Below, piece after piece: positions 22,364 to 30,710 of a stretch of 39,515 nt of DNA. The notes beneath the pieces were generated by a model. That model worked only from the letters and a program-made list of their open reading frames with translations. It did no database searches and was not told the DNA's origin. The translations under genes were made by a program, and so were the position numbers. This DNA comes from Lachnospiraceae bacterium UBA1729. GTDB lineage: Bacteria > Bacillota > Clostridia > Lachnospirales > Lachnospiraceae. The first letter of the stretch is position 1, and every line of letters starts with the position of its first letter. The DNA lies in the NCBI GenBank assembly GCA_002315945.1, contig DCIJ01000065.1:17830-57344 (forward strand). Direction: 5' to 3'.

Positions 22364-23524
22364 ATGAAGAAAAAAATACTTGAAAAATTTGAGGAACTCT
22401 ACGGAAATGCTGAGGCTGCAAAAGTATACTTTGCACCTGGCCGAGTAAACCTGATTGGTGAGCACACTGACTACAATGGTGGTCATGTATTTCCATGTGC
22501 ACTGACCATTGGAACCTATATGGCAGTGGTAAAAAGAGACGACAGAAAACTCAGATTTTTCTCTATGAATTTTCCTGCAAATGGAATTACTGAAACATCT
22601 CTTGATGAGTTTGTTCCTGGTGAAGACAGCTGGACAGCATATCCAAAGGGAGTTATGTGGGCATTTGAAGGCAGGGGTATGAAGCTTTCAAGTGGTCTGG
22701 ACATATTAATCTATGGAGATATCCCTGCAGGAAGTGGTCTTTCATCTTCAGCATCATTGGAAGTTGTGACAGGATATATGTTAAAGGATCAGTTTGGCTT
22801 CGATGTTACAAACGTGGAATTAGCACAGATTGGTCAGTATTCTGAGAATAACTACAATAAGATGAACTGCGGAATTATGGACCAGTTTGCATCAGCAATG
22901 GGCAAAAAGGATAATGCAATTTTCTTAGACACAGCAGATCTTTCCTTTGAGTATGCTCCCATGAAGATGGATGGAGTAAAAATTATCATTACAAACAGTA
23001 ATGTAAAGCATTCATTAGTTACCAGTGCATACAATGACAGAAGACGTGAATGCGAGACTGCTCTTAAGGACTTACAGAGTGTTGTGGATATCAAGGCTCT
23101 TGGCGAGCTTAATGAAGAGCAGTTTGAAGCAAATAAATCAGCTATTAAGGATGAGATATGCCTTATCAGAGCTAAGCATGCAGTATATGAGAATCAGAGA
23201 ACACTTAAAGCTGTTGCTGCTCTTAAGTCAGGAAATATCGAAGTGTTTGGTAAGCTTATGAACGAAGCACATACTTCCATGAGCAAGGATTATGCAGCAA
23301 GCTGTGAAGAAGTGGATGTTCTGGCAGAGAATGCATGGGATATTCCAGGCGTACTTGGAAGCAGAATTACCGGTGGTGGTTTTGGAGGATGTACAGTAAG
23401 TCTTGTAAAGGAAGAGGCTGTAGACAATTTCAAGTCCACATTAGGAAAAATCTATGCTGACAAGACTGGAAATGTATGTGACTTCTATGTGGTATCAATT
23501 GGTGATGGCCCCAGAGAATTATAA
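22364..23524 (+). CDS. galK: Galactokinase
   Basis: 386 residues of the GHMP family. GRVNLIGEHTDYNGGHVFPCAL is the galactose-binding signature near the N-terminus, DIPAGSGLSSSASLEV is the ATP-binding motif 2, MDQFASAMGK follows with the catalytic Asp, and GSRITGGGFGGCTVSLV is motif 3. It makes galactose 1-phosphate. GAGAGGGAATA precedes the ATG. A TAAAAT -10 at 22334-22339 may be its promoter, though no good -35 is seen. galT follows 42 bases later; galE is not in the window. Confidence 0.97.
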   Translation: MKKKILEKFEELYGNAEAAKVYFAPGRVNLIGEHTDYNGGHVFPCALTIGTYMAVVKRDDRKLRFFSMNFPANGITETSLDEFVPGEDSWTAYPKGVMWAFEGRGMKLSSGLDILIYGDIPAGSGLSSSASLEVVTGYMLKDQFGFDVTNVELAQIGQYSENNYNKMNCGIMDQFASAMGKKDNAIFLDTADLSFEYAPMKMDGVKIIITNSNVKHSLVTSAYNDRRRECETALKDLQSVVDIKALGELNEEQFEANKSAIKDEICLIRAKHAVYENQRTLKAVAALKSGNIEVFGKLMNEAHTSMSKDYAASCEEVDVLAENAWDIPGVLGSRITGGGFGGCTVSLVKEEAVDNFKSTLGKIYADKTGNVCDFYVVSIGDGPREL

Positions 23525-23566
23525 TTAGTAACTTTTGTAAAGGATTTGATTTTTTGAGGAGATAAA

Positions 23567-25093
23567 ATGATACAGGTTGCTATTAGAAGACTGGTACAAT
23601 ATGGTCTTAAGACATATCTTTTTGATAAAGAAGATGAAGTATATATTACTAACAAGCTTTTAGAGTTTTTCAAGCTGGATGAGCTTGGAGAATGGGATGA
23701 ACTTTCAGACGCAGACAAGCAGCTCATCAACAGTGTGGAAATCAAAGATTTGGAAGCTGTCCTTAAGGATCTGCTGGATTATGCGGCTGAGATTAAAATC
23801 ATGGAGGAAGATACCATCACTCACAGAGACCTGATGGATACCAAGATTATGGGACTTCTGACTCCAAGACCAAGCATGGTACAGGCAAACTTTGCCGGAC
23901 TGTATAAGGTTAGCCCGGAATCAGCTACTGATTATTACTATGAGCTTTCTCAGAATACAGATTATATCAGACGCTATAGAATTGCCAAGGATGTTAAGTG
24001 GACAGCTGAGACAGACTATGGAACACTGGATATTACCATTAATCTGTCCAAGCCTGAAAAGGATCCCAAGGCTATAGCAGCTGCTAAAAATGCAAAGCAG
24101 TCCGGATATCCCAAATGCCTTCTGTGCAGAGAGAATGAAGGCTATGCGGGAAGGATGAATCATCCTGCAAGACAGAACCACAGAATTATTCCTGTTAAGA
24201 TAAACGGAAGCGACTGGTTTTTACAGTATTCACCCTATGTTTACTATAATGAGCACTGTATAGTGTTTAACAGTGAGCATATTCCTATGAAGGTTGAAAA
24301 GGCTACATTCTGTAAGCTGCTAGATTTTGTAGAGCAGTTCCCACATTATTTTGTAGGTTCCAATGCAGACCTTCCAATTGTTGGAGGCTCAATATTAAGT
24401 CACGATCATTTCCAGGGCGGTCATTATGAGTTTGCAATGACAAAGGCACCCGTTGAAGAGACCTTCCAGATTCCAGGATTTGAAGATGTTGTAACCGGAA
24501 TTGTTCGTTGGCCCATGTCGGTTATCAGACTGGCTCATCAGGACAAGCAGAGAGTTATTGAGCTGGCAGATAAAATACTGAATGCATGGCGCGGTTACTC
24601 TGATGAATCAGCTTTCATTTTTGCTGAAACAGATGGGGAGAAGCACAACACAATCACTCCCATAGCAAGAAATAGAGATGGCAAGTTTGAACTTGATCTG
24701 GTACTTAGAAACAATATCACTACAGATGAGCATCCACTGGGAGTATATCATCCCCATGCACATCTGCAGCACATTAAGAAAGAGAATATTGGCCTGATTG
24801 AGGTAATGGGACTGGCTATTCTTCCTGCCAGATTAAAGAGTGAGATGGCAGAGCTTAAGGATGCAATACTTAATGGAAAGAATATCCGAGAGATTGAATC
24901 TATTGAGAAGCATGCCGACTGGATAGATGAAATCCTTCCAAAATATCAGGATATTAACAAAGACAATATTGATGATATTATTGAAAAAGAGATAGGTATT
25001 GTCTTCGCACAGGTTCTGGAATGTGCTGGTGTATATAAGAGAACAGCAGAGGGCAAGGAAGCCTTTAGAAGATTTATTAAGTCATTAAGCTAA
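23567..25093 (+). CDS. galT: UDP-glucose:hexose-1-phosphate uridylyltransferase, class II (GalT2)
   Basis: 508 residues, much longer than the class I enzyme and typical of the Firmicutes class II family. The N-terminal GalP_UDP_transf region contains GYPKCLLCRENEGYAGRMNHPARQNHRI and GGSILSHDHFQGGHYEFAM. LGVYHPHAHLQHIKKENIGLIEVMGLAILPARL contains the HPHAH motif, whose His is the uridylyl-accepting nucleophile. It exchanges UMP between UDP-glucose and galactose 1-phosphate. GAGGAG is the SD. With galK it forms the Leloir operon; the transcript ends at 25109-25144. Confidence 0.95.
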   Translation: MIQVAIRRLVQYGLKTYLFDKEDEVYITNKLLEFFKLDELGEWDELSDADKQLINSVEIKDLEAVLKDLLDYAAEIKIMEEDTITHRDLMDTKIMGLLTPRPSMVQANFAGLYKVSPESATDYYYELSQNTDYIRRYRIAKDVKWTAETDYGTLDITINLSKPEKDPKAIAAAKNAKQSGYPKCLLCRENEGYAGRMNHPARQNHRIIPVKINGSDWFLQYSPYVYYNEHCIVFNSEHIPMKVEKATFCKLLDFVEQFPHYFVGSNADLPIVGGSILSHDHFQGGHYEFAMTKAPVEETFQIPGFEDVVTGIVRWPMSVIRLAHQDKQRVIELADKILNAWRGYSDESAFIFAETDGEKHNTITPIARNRDGKFELDLVLRNNITTDEHPLGVYHPHAHLQHIKKENIGLIEVMGLAILPARLKSEMAELKDAILNGKNIREIESIEKHADWIDEILPKYQDINKDNIDDIIEKEIGIVFAQVLECAGVYKRTAEGKEAFRRFIKSLS

Positions 25094-25108
25094 GAAAATT
25101 AAAGTAAT

Positions 25109-25144
25109 AAAAAAGTTGTAAGATTTATTTCTTACAACTTTTTT
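25109..25144. terminator. Bidirectional terminator between galT and nth
   Basis: AAAAAGTTGTAAGA and TCTTACAACTTTTT form a perfect 14-bp stem around TTTATT, with T-runs in both directions. The nth stop codon lies in the loop, so the stem also encodes the last residues of Nth. Confidence 0.9.
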
Positions 25145-25769
25145 GCTTTTTGTAAGTTGGACACAAATCCGATAAAAAGCACTGTGAACATTTTGGGACA
25201 GGTGCCTTACAGATTTCCCGTCCAAGTTTAATAAGCTGAGTGTTGATCCGACTCCAGTGTTCCTGGGGAATCTCTTTCATAAGGGCAAATTCCAGTTTTA
25301 CGGGATCCTCCCCAGAAGCTAACCCCAGCTTGTTAGAAATTCTCTTTACATGAGTATCTACAACAATACTGTCGATGTTAAATACATGGGAGCGGACCAC
25401 ATTGGCTGTCTTTCTGCCTACACCGGGAAGTGATGTCAGTTCATCAATATCTGAGGGCATTTCATCATGATATTCATAATGGAGAACCTGACAGGCAGCA
25501 ATAATATTCTTAGCCTTATTGTGATAAAAGCCTGTAGAATGAATGGCCTCCTCCAGTTCAGTAATGTCTGCCTTGGCAAAAGCTTCAACAGAGGGATATT
25601 TTAAAAATAGGGCAGGAGTAACCATATTGACTCTGGCATCGGTACACTGTGCACTGAGAATAGTGGCAATCAGCAATTGCCAGGCATTGCCATAGTCAAG
25701 ATAGCATCTATGGAAGGCTCCGTAATTATCATCCAGTCTTTGTAATATTAGTCCAGTATTTTTTCTCAT
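25125..25769 (-). CDS. nth: Endonuclease III (Nth), DNA glycosylase/AP lyase
   Basis: 214 residues. The HhH motif is LPGVGRKTANVV with catalytic Lys, and VVDTHVKRISNKLGL has the catalytic Asp. The C-terminal [4Fe-4S] site is C-x6-C-x2-C-x5-C (CKAPVPKCSQCFLSDLC). It excises oxidised pyrimidines and nicks the AP site in base excision repair. The ATG has no SD, and an extended -10 (TGG-TAATAT) ends exactly six bases upstream, so it is predicted to be leaderless. The Lys-rich tail (KKQKSCKK) is encoded within the terminator stem. The gene diverges from the exonuclease-kinase gene with 66 bases between starts. Confidence 0.95.
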   Translation of the reverse strand: MRKNTGLILQRLDDNYGAFHRCYLDYGNAWQLLIATILSAQCTDARVNMVTPALFLKYPSVEAFAKADITELEEAIHSTGFYHNKAKNIIAACQVLHYEYHDEMPSDIDELTSLPGVGRKTANVVRSHVFNIDSIVVDTHVKRISNKLGLASGEDPVKLEFALMKEIPQEHWSRINTQLIKLGREICKAPVPKCSQCFLSDLCPTYKKQKSCKK

Positions 25770-25775
25770 GAAGAT

Positions 25776-25784
25776 ATATTACCA
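25776..25784 (-). promoter_or_regulatory. Extended -10 promoter, predicted leaderless start of nth
   Basis: On the minus strand TG-G-TAATAT, with the hexamer at 25776-25781. ATCTTC (six bases) separates it from the nth ATG. No consensus -35 lies at the usual distance. Confidence 0.5.
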
Positions 25785-25800
25785 TAATGCCCAGCAGATA

Positions 25801-25809
25801 TGCTATAAT
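25801..25809 (+). promoter_or_regulatory. Extended -10 promoter of the exonuclease-kinase operon
   Basis: TG-C-TATAAT, a perfect extended -10 (hexamer 25804-25809), without a good -35. Its transcript would start near 25816 and include the AGGAG at about 25824. Confidence 0.65.
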
Positions 25810-25835
25810 ACAATAGTTTTTTCAGGAGATGGTAT

Positions 25836-27350
25836 ATGAGAGCTGATGCAAAAAAATATCTTGCCATAGATTTGGAGATGTCAGTAGTTCGGGATTTGAA
25901 ATATATTAAACGGACAGGACTTAGGAATGAGATTATCCAGATTGGGGCTGTAATATTAGACGGAAAATTCAATATAGTAAGCACTTTTTCAGAATATGTG
26001 CATCCTGAACACAGCAGGCTGGACAGATATATTCGTGAGCTGACAGGCATTACCGCTGACAAGCTTAAGGATGCGCCGAATCTGTATGACGCCCTTAAAG
26101 CAATGTCAGACTGGCTGGGAGAGGAACCAATTAGTGTGATTTCCTGGGGTAAGACTGATTTGAATCAGTTAAAAAAGGAAGTGCGCCATAAACGAATCAG
26201 CATAAAAAATATTAATAACCTGTTCTCAAAATGGACTGATTTTCAAAAAGATTTTTCAAACAGAGTAGGTGTAAAACGACAGTTTTCTCTGGGTTCGGCG
26301 CTGGAAATGGCAGGAATAGAGCCAGAGGGACGAGCCCATGATGGGCTGACAGATGCCTACAATATGGCCAAGCTGTATGGTTATCTGAAAAAGAATCCAA
26401 AGCAGAAAATATTTTTGAAAAAGATAATTACAATCACACTGAATCCTGCCCTGGATAAGACAATATATCTGGACGAATTACAGCCAGGTAAGCTTCACAG
26501 GCTGGAGAATATTACAAAGGATCCGGGCGGAAAAGGAATTAACGTATCTAAAACTCTGAGAGCCATGGGAGTGGAATCTACTGCCACGGGATTTTTAGGT
26601 GGAAATATTGGGGAGGACATTGTTAGGGCTCTTCGGAAAAAAGCAATTGTATGCGATTTTGTTGATACAGAAAATGAAACAAGATGCAATACCAAGATTA
26701 TGGAGGCCGACGGGCGACTCACAGAGCTTAACGAGTCGGGAGCTATGGTTTCAGAGCATCTTGTAACTGCCCTAAAAGAAAAGATTAAATTTCTGGCTGA
26801 AAAGGAGACCCTGTTCGTGTTTTCCGGAAGCATCCCGCCAGGGGTAGATGCTTCGATTTATAAGGAATGCATTGAAATTGTGCATAAATGTGGTGGAAAG
26901 GCCATATTGGATGCTGATGGGGAAGCCTTTAGAATTGGACTGGAAGCTAAGCCAGATTATATTAAGCCTAATGTATTTGAGCTGGAAAAATATGTGGGTC
27001 ACCCTATCGGAAATGATCCAAAAGAGATAAAAAAGGTGGCAAAGGAACTACTAAAGAGTGGTGTAAAAAACGTTGCAGTAACAGCAGGAGAAGATGGCGC
27101 CTTCTTCTTTAGTAAAAAATCTTCCTTAAAGGTATCACCCCTGTCAGTAGAAGTGGTTTCAACTGTAGGTGCAGGTGATGCATTTGTATCTGGCATGGCA
27201 ATAGGCTGGATCAGGGGAATGAATGAACGTGAAATGGTAGAATACAGTACAGCCCTTTCAGCTGCCTGTGTTACTACAGAAGGCACAAATCCTGCAGGAC
27301 GCGAACTGGTGGAGAGCCTTGTAGCCAAAATCAGCATGGAGAAAATATAG
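25836..27350 (+). CDS. Fusion protein: DEDDh 3'-5' exonuclease domain plus 1-phosphofructokinase-like PfkB kinase
   Basis: 504 residues in one uninterrupted frame. Residues 1-190 form a DnaQ-type exonuclease: Asp12-x-Glu14 (AIDLEM), Asp108 (WGKTDLNQL) and His168-x4-Asp173 (AHDGLTDAY), the full DEDDh set. Residues 194-504 form a complete PfkB/FruK sugar kinase: KKIITITLNPALDKTIYLDEL, DPGGKGINVSKTLRAMG, FSGSIPPGVD, the anion hole STVGAGDAF with catalytic Asp448. FruK turns fructose 1-phosphate into fructose 1,6-bisphosphate; a tagatose 6-phosphate kinase is also possible. FruK proteins usually begin MIYTVTLNPALDKT, and here a TTG at 26415 (codon 194) sits exactly at that point but has no SD. 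So the kinase may be made only as a fusion, or also from an internal start. A lost stop codon between two adjacent genes is the likely origin. GGAG is the SD. The next gene starts 7 bases later. Confidence 0.9.
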   Translation: MRADAKKYLAIDLEMSVVRDLKYIKRTGLRNEIIQIGAVILDGKFNIVSTFSEYVHPEHSRLDRYIRELTGITADKLKDAPNLYDALKAMSDWLGEEPISVISWGKTDLNQLKKEVRHKRISIKNINNLFSKWTDFQKDFSNRVGVKRQFSLGSALEMAGIEPEGRAHDGLTDAYNMAKLYGYLKKNPKQKIFLKKIITITLNPALDKTIYLDELQPGKLHRLENITKDPGGKGINVSKTLRAMGVESTATGFLGGNIGEDIVRALRKKAIVCDFVDTENETRCNTKIMEADGRLTELNESGAMVSEHLVTALKEKIKFLAEKETLFVFSGSIPPGVDASIYKECIEIVHKCGGKAILDADGEAFRIGLEAKPDYIKPNVFELEKYVGHPIGNDPKEIKKVAKELLKSGVKNVAVTAGEDGAFFFSKKSSLKVSPLSVEVVSTVGAGDAFVSGMAIGWIRGMNEREMVEYSTALSAACVTTEGTNPAGRELVESLVAKISMEKI

Positions 27351-27357
27351 AATCTAT

Positions 27358-28212
27358 ATGATAAATGCATTCTTAAGAAGTATGGAAATATATGAAAGCT
27401 ACAGTGGAACCAGTATGATTTTTGTATGGTTCATAATTTCCATGCTCTATCTGTGGACCACAGAAAAGGATAATGATATAAAACTTTTGTTCTGCCATCT
27501 GATGTGTATCATGGGGGTACTGTTTTTCTTCCCACCCTTTGCATATACGGCAATACATGTTTTTTTGGACAACCAGACGTACTACAGATTTATCTGGCTT
27601 ATGCCAATAGGACTGATTGTAAGTTATGTGGCGGTCAAGCTTGTCTTTGGAGTTGCTTCTCCTAAATACAGAAGAGTGCTTGCCATATCAATTATTATTG
27701 GGATGATGGTCAGCGGCAACTTTATATATTCAAACAACTCTGTAACCATGGCAAAAAATGAGTACAAGCTTCCTGTAGATGTAGTTAGCGCGGCAGATAT
27801 TATGCATGTGGATGGAATGGAGGTTAAGGCCGTGGTTCCGGCAGAGATGCTGCAGTTTATCAGGCAGTATGATGCAAGTATTATGCTGGCCTATGGACGT
27901 GATGCACTGGTAGAGGGATGGAGCGGAAATCCTCTATATGATGCAATGGAATCTGTGCCGGTAAGAAGCTGGCAGATCTCGGATACTGCAAGGCAGCAGC
28001 TGGTCGACTATATTGTGTTAAGGACTGGAACACCTATTGCTGGCAGCAGACCTTTAAGCTCCTACGAGTATTCATATCTTACCAGTACAGGAATATACGA
28101 CATCTATATTTTTGACCGGGCTGTATTTGCAGAAGAGAAAAAGGAACAGTATAAGAATAACAAATCAGACAGTTATACAGAAAACTGGATTGATACTTCA
28201 AAGGATTCATGA
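27358..28212 (+). CDS. Polytopic membrane protein of unknown function
   Basis: 284 residues; I do not recognise the family. Four hydrophobic segments are visible: about residues 19-33, 43-70 (FCHLMCIMGVLFFFPPFAYTAI in part), 76-99 and 104-124. The rest (about 125-284) is hydrophilic, without cysteines or a known catalytic motif, and ends in a charged Asn/Lys/Asp tail. The C-terminal style (DYIVLRTG..., STGIYDIYIFDRA) recalls the soluble tails of large GT-C-type glycan membrane proteins, so it could be a truncated or reduced relative; this is a guess. It has a poor SD (GGAG 16 bases upstream) and follows the kinase fusion by 7 bases, so translation may be coupled. It overlaps the next gene by 4 bases (ATGA). 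Confidence 0.75.
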   Translation: MINAFLRSMEIYESYSGTSMIFVWFIISMLYLWTTEKDNDIKLLFCHLMCIMGVLFFFPPFAYTAIHVFLDNQTYYRFIWLMPIGLIVSYVAVKLVFGVASPKYRRVLAISIIIGMMVSGNFIYSNNSVTMAKNEYKLPVDVVSAADIMHVDGMEVKAVVPAEMLQFIRQYDASIMLAYGRDALVEGWSGNPLYDAMESVPVRSWQISDTARQQLVDYIVLRTGTPIAGSRPLSSYEYSYLTSTGIYDIYIFDRAVFAEEKKEQYKNNKSDSYTENWIDTSKDS

Positions 28213-29057
28213 AAAAATTTAGCGGTATATTTTTAATAATGTGTGTTTCAATATTGTTAACAGCCTGCGGTCAGGATAAAAAAAACGCCGAGCTGGTTTC
28301 ACTGATTGCGCAGGGGAAAAATGCGGAAGCTATTGAGAAAGCAGAGCAGTTAGACAATCTCAATATTTCCTGCCCTGTAAAGTATGTGGTAGAAGATTGC
28401 AGCAATATTGATAATACAGATTTGGGTGAAAGAATAAGTCCGCTGGCAATGGCCTGCGCTACTGGAAATGCAGATATGATAGAGTATCTGCTCAATTCAG
28501 GTGCTGATGCGATGGATCCATACGATGGGGATAAGACCATATATCCGTTGGAATATTTTTGCTCTTATGGTTGTGCATGCGGTGGAGAATCCCTGCAGCT
28601 TTTACTGGATAGTGGAGCAAAACCAAACAGCTTTGGAAAAGAAGCACCAGCCTTCAGACTTGCATCAGGACTGTCTGTAGCAACAACTGATTATACAGAC
28701 AGATGCGAAGAAATAATTATGCTGGTTGAAGAAGGGGCTGACTGGATTGGCAACTCAAAGGAATATGAAGGAGACTCACTTCTTCATATGGCAGCCATAC
28801 AGACAGTGGACACTCCACTGGAGGAGCTTCTGGAGACAGAACAGGCATCAGAATATCTTAATTGTACTGATGCTGCCGGCAATACACCCCTTATGTCTGC
28901 AGTAAAAGCAGAGGCCTGGAAGAATGTAATTGTACTGCTGGCACATGGTGCAGATGAAACAATAACAAACGAGGACGGGATGACTGCACAGCAGATTGCC
29001 CAGACCATTGGAAATAAAACACTTATTGAAACCTTTAATTTGCTAAGTGAAAATTGA
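28209..29057 (+). CDS. Ankyrin-repeat lipoprotein
   Basis: 282 residues. A lipoprotein signal (MKKFSGIFLIMCVSILLTACG, lipobox LLTAC, Cys20) anchors it outside the membrane. Ankyrin-type repeats follow: ISPLAMACATGNADMIEYLLNSGADAM, a YPLEYFCSYGCACGGESLQLLLDSGAKPN unit, SLLHMAAIQT, and GNTPLMSAVKAEAWKNVIVLLAHGADETITNEDG. Ankyrin repeats bind proteins, so it probably scaffolds or inhibits a partner at the cell surface. Its ATG overlaps the membrane-protein stop (ATGA), implying coupled translation and a shared task. Several cysteines (SYGCACGG) are unusual outside the cell. No terminator is obvious after it. Confidence 0.88.
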   Translation: MKKFSGIFLIMCVSILLTACGQDKKNAELVSLIAQGKNAEAIEKAEQLDNLNISCPVKYVVEDCSNIDNTDLGERISPLAMACATGNADMIEYLLNSGADAMDPYDGDKTIYPLEYFCSYGCACGGESLQLLLDSGAKPNSFGKEAPAFRLASGLSVATTDYTDRCEEIIMLVEEGADWIGNSKEYEGDSLLHMAAIQTVDTPLEELLETEQASEYLNCTDAAGNTPLMSAVKAEAWKNVIVLLAHGADETITNEDGMTAQQIAQTIGNKTLIETFNLLSEN

Positions 29058-29063
29058 TTCTTA

Positions 29064-29115
29064 AAAAATAGCAATATTTATACATTTTACCTACATATTT
29101 AACAAAAATAGCAAT
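29064..29115 (+). repeat. Two direct repeats of AAAAATAGCAAT, 40 bases apart
   Basis: The 12-mer occurs at 29064-29075 and again at 29104-29115. The 40-base spacing, about four helical turns, puts both copies on the same face of the DNA upstream of the xylB promoter. They may be regulator sites. Confidence 0.6.
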
Positions 29116-29131
29116 TTTTTCTAGTCGGATT

Positions 29132-29160
29132 TTGTTGATTTGGCACAGACAAAATAGTAT
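29132..29160 (+). promoter_or_regulatory. Probable promoter for xylB
   Basis: TTGTTG (29132-29137), a 17-base spacer and TAGTAT (29155-29160). A second reading, TTGGCA (29140-29145)-17-TAGCAT (29163-29168), overlaps it. An imperfect operator-like inverted repeat TTTTGT...ACAAAA spans 29131-29154. Confidence 0.5.
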
Positions 29161-29193
29161 CATAGCATAAGAATGAAAAAGGAGGCTCATCTT

Positions 29194-30663
29194 ATGTTGT
29201 ATGTAGGTATTGATCTTGGTACCTCTGCTGTAAAGCTTTTACTTATGGACAGCAAGGGTGCTATCAAAAAAATAGTTTCTAAAGAATATCCCTTATATTT
29301 TCCTCATCCAGGCTGGTCAGAACAGAGACCTGAAGATTGGTTTGAAAAATCAATGGAAGGTTTGGAGGAACTGCTTGCTGACTGTGATAAATCAGAAGTA
29401 GCTGGAATCAGTTTTGGTGGACAGATGCATGGTCTTGTAATTCTTGATAAGGATGACAATGTCATTCGTCCAGCAATTCTTTGGAATGATGGAAGAACAA
29501 CTGAAGAGTGTGATTATCTGAATAATGTAATCGGTAAGGAAAAGCTGTCTGAATACACAGCCAATATTTCATTTACTGGTTTTACTGCACCCAAGATTTT
29601 ATGGGTTAAGAATAAAGAGCCAGAGAATTTTGACAAGATTGCAAAGATTATGCTTCCAAAGGATTATCTGGCATATAAGCTGACAGGTGTTCACTGTACT
29701 GATGTATCAGATGCATCTGGAATGTTGATTTTTGATGTAAAGAATCGTTGCTGGTCCAAGGAAATGTGCGAAATCTGTTCAGTTAAGGAAGAGCAGCTTG
29801 CTAAGATTTATGAATCTTATGAAGCTGTTGGAACTGTTCTTCCAGAAATCGCTGCCAAACTTGGAATCAAAGATACAGTAAAGGTTGCTGCTGGTGCAGG
29901 TGATAATGCAGCAGCTGCTGTTGGAACAGGTACTGTTGGTGATGGTATGTGTAATATCTCACTGGGAACCAGTGGAACAGTATTTATCTCTTCAAAGAAT
30001 TTTGGTGTTGATAAGTTTAATGCCCTTCATTCATTTGCTCATGCAGATGGCACATATCACCTCATGGGATGCATGCTGTCAGCTGCCAGCTGTAATAAAT
30101 GGTGGATGGACGAAATCATTGGAACCAAGGATTATGCAAAAGAGCAGGAGCCTATCCAGACACTGGGTGAAAACCACGTATACTTCCTGCCTTACCTCAT
30201 GGGTGAAAGATCACCTCATAATGACCCTCAGGCAAGAGGTACTTTCATTGGAATGACAATGGATACTACCAGAGCAGACATGACTCAGGCAGTATTGGAA
30301 GGTGTTGCATTCGCTCTTAGAGATTCTTTGGAAGTCGCTAAGGATTTGGGCGTTAAGATTGAGAGAACCAAGATATGTGGTGGTGGTGCCAAGAGTCCTC
30401 TTTGGAAAAAGATTATTGCCAATGTTCTTGGAATCAAGGTTGATGTGCTTGAAAGCGAAGAAGGCCCTTCAATGGGTGGAGCAATGTTAGCTGCAGTAGC
30501 ATGTGGTGAGTATGCTTCAGTTGAAGATATTGCAGCAGCCTTTGTAAAGGTTGTGGATACAGTAGAACCAGATCCAGAATTGACTGCAAAATATGAGGAA
30601 AGATATCAGCAGTTTAAACAGATATATCCTGCATGTAAGGAACTGTTTAAGAAAATTCAGTAA
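29194..30663 (+). CDS. xylB: Xylulokinase (FGGY family)
   Basis: 489 residues from ATG 29194, which has AAGGAGG 8 bases upstream; the frame opens at 29173 but that ATG has no SD. MLYVGIDLGTSAVKLLLMDSKG is the first FGGY motif. ISFGGQMHGLV is the xylulokinase-specific GQMHG site, and ILWNDGRTTEECDYLN follows. AAGAGDNAAAAVGTG and NISLGTSGTVF form the ATP-binding part, and KICGGGAKSPLWKKIIANVLG is the C-terminal FGGY motif. It phosphorylates D-xylulose to xylulose 5-phosphate. It lies 47 bases before a FucI-like isomerase, so the pair is probably a pentose isomerase-kinase unit. Confidence 0.93.
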   Translation: MLYVGIDLGTSAVKLLLMDSKGAIKKIVSKEYPLYFPHPGWSEQRPEDWFEKSMEGLEELLADCDKSEVAGISFGGQMHGLVILDKDDNVIRPAILWNDGRTTEECDYLNNVIGKEKLSEYTANISFTGFTAPKILWVKNKEPENFDKIAKIMLPKDYLAYKLTGVHCTDVSDASGMLIFDVKNRCWSKEMCEICSVKEEQLAKIYESYEAVGTVLPEIAAKLGIKDTVKVAAGAGDNAAAAVGTGTVGDGMCNISLGTSGTVFISSKNFGVDKFNALHSFAHADGTYHLMGCMLSAASCNKWWMDEIIGTKDYAKEQEPIQTLGENHVYFLPYLMGERSPHNDPQARGTFIGMTMDTTRADMTQAVLEGVAFALRDSLEVAKDLGVKIERTKICGGGAKSPLWKKIIANVLGIKVDVLESEEGPSMGGAMLAAVACGEYASVEDIAAAFVKVVDTVEPDPELTAKYEERYQQFKQIYPACKELFKKIQ

Positions 30664-30710
30664 AAATTGGCGCTATGCCTTTTTATAAAGATTATAGGAG
30701 GAAACCTAAA

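Noticed and set aside
30675..30710. Extended start for the FucI-like isomerase
   Set aside because: The AGGAGG at about 30696-30701 fits ATG 30711 and would lie inside the coding region of the longer form.
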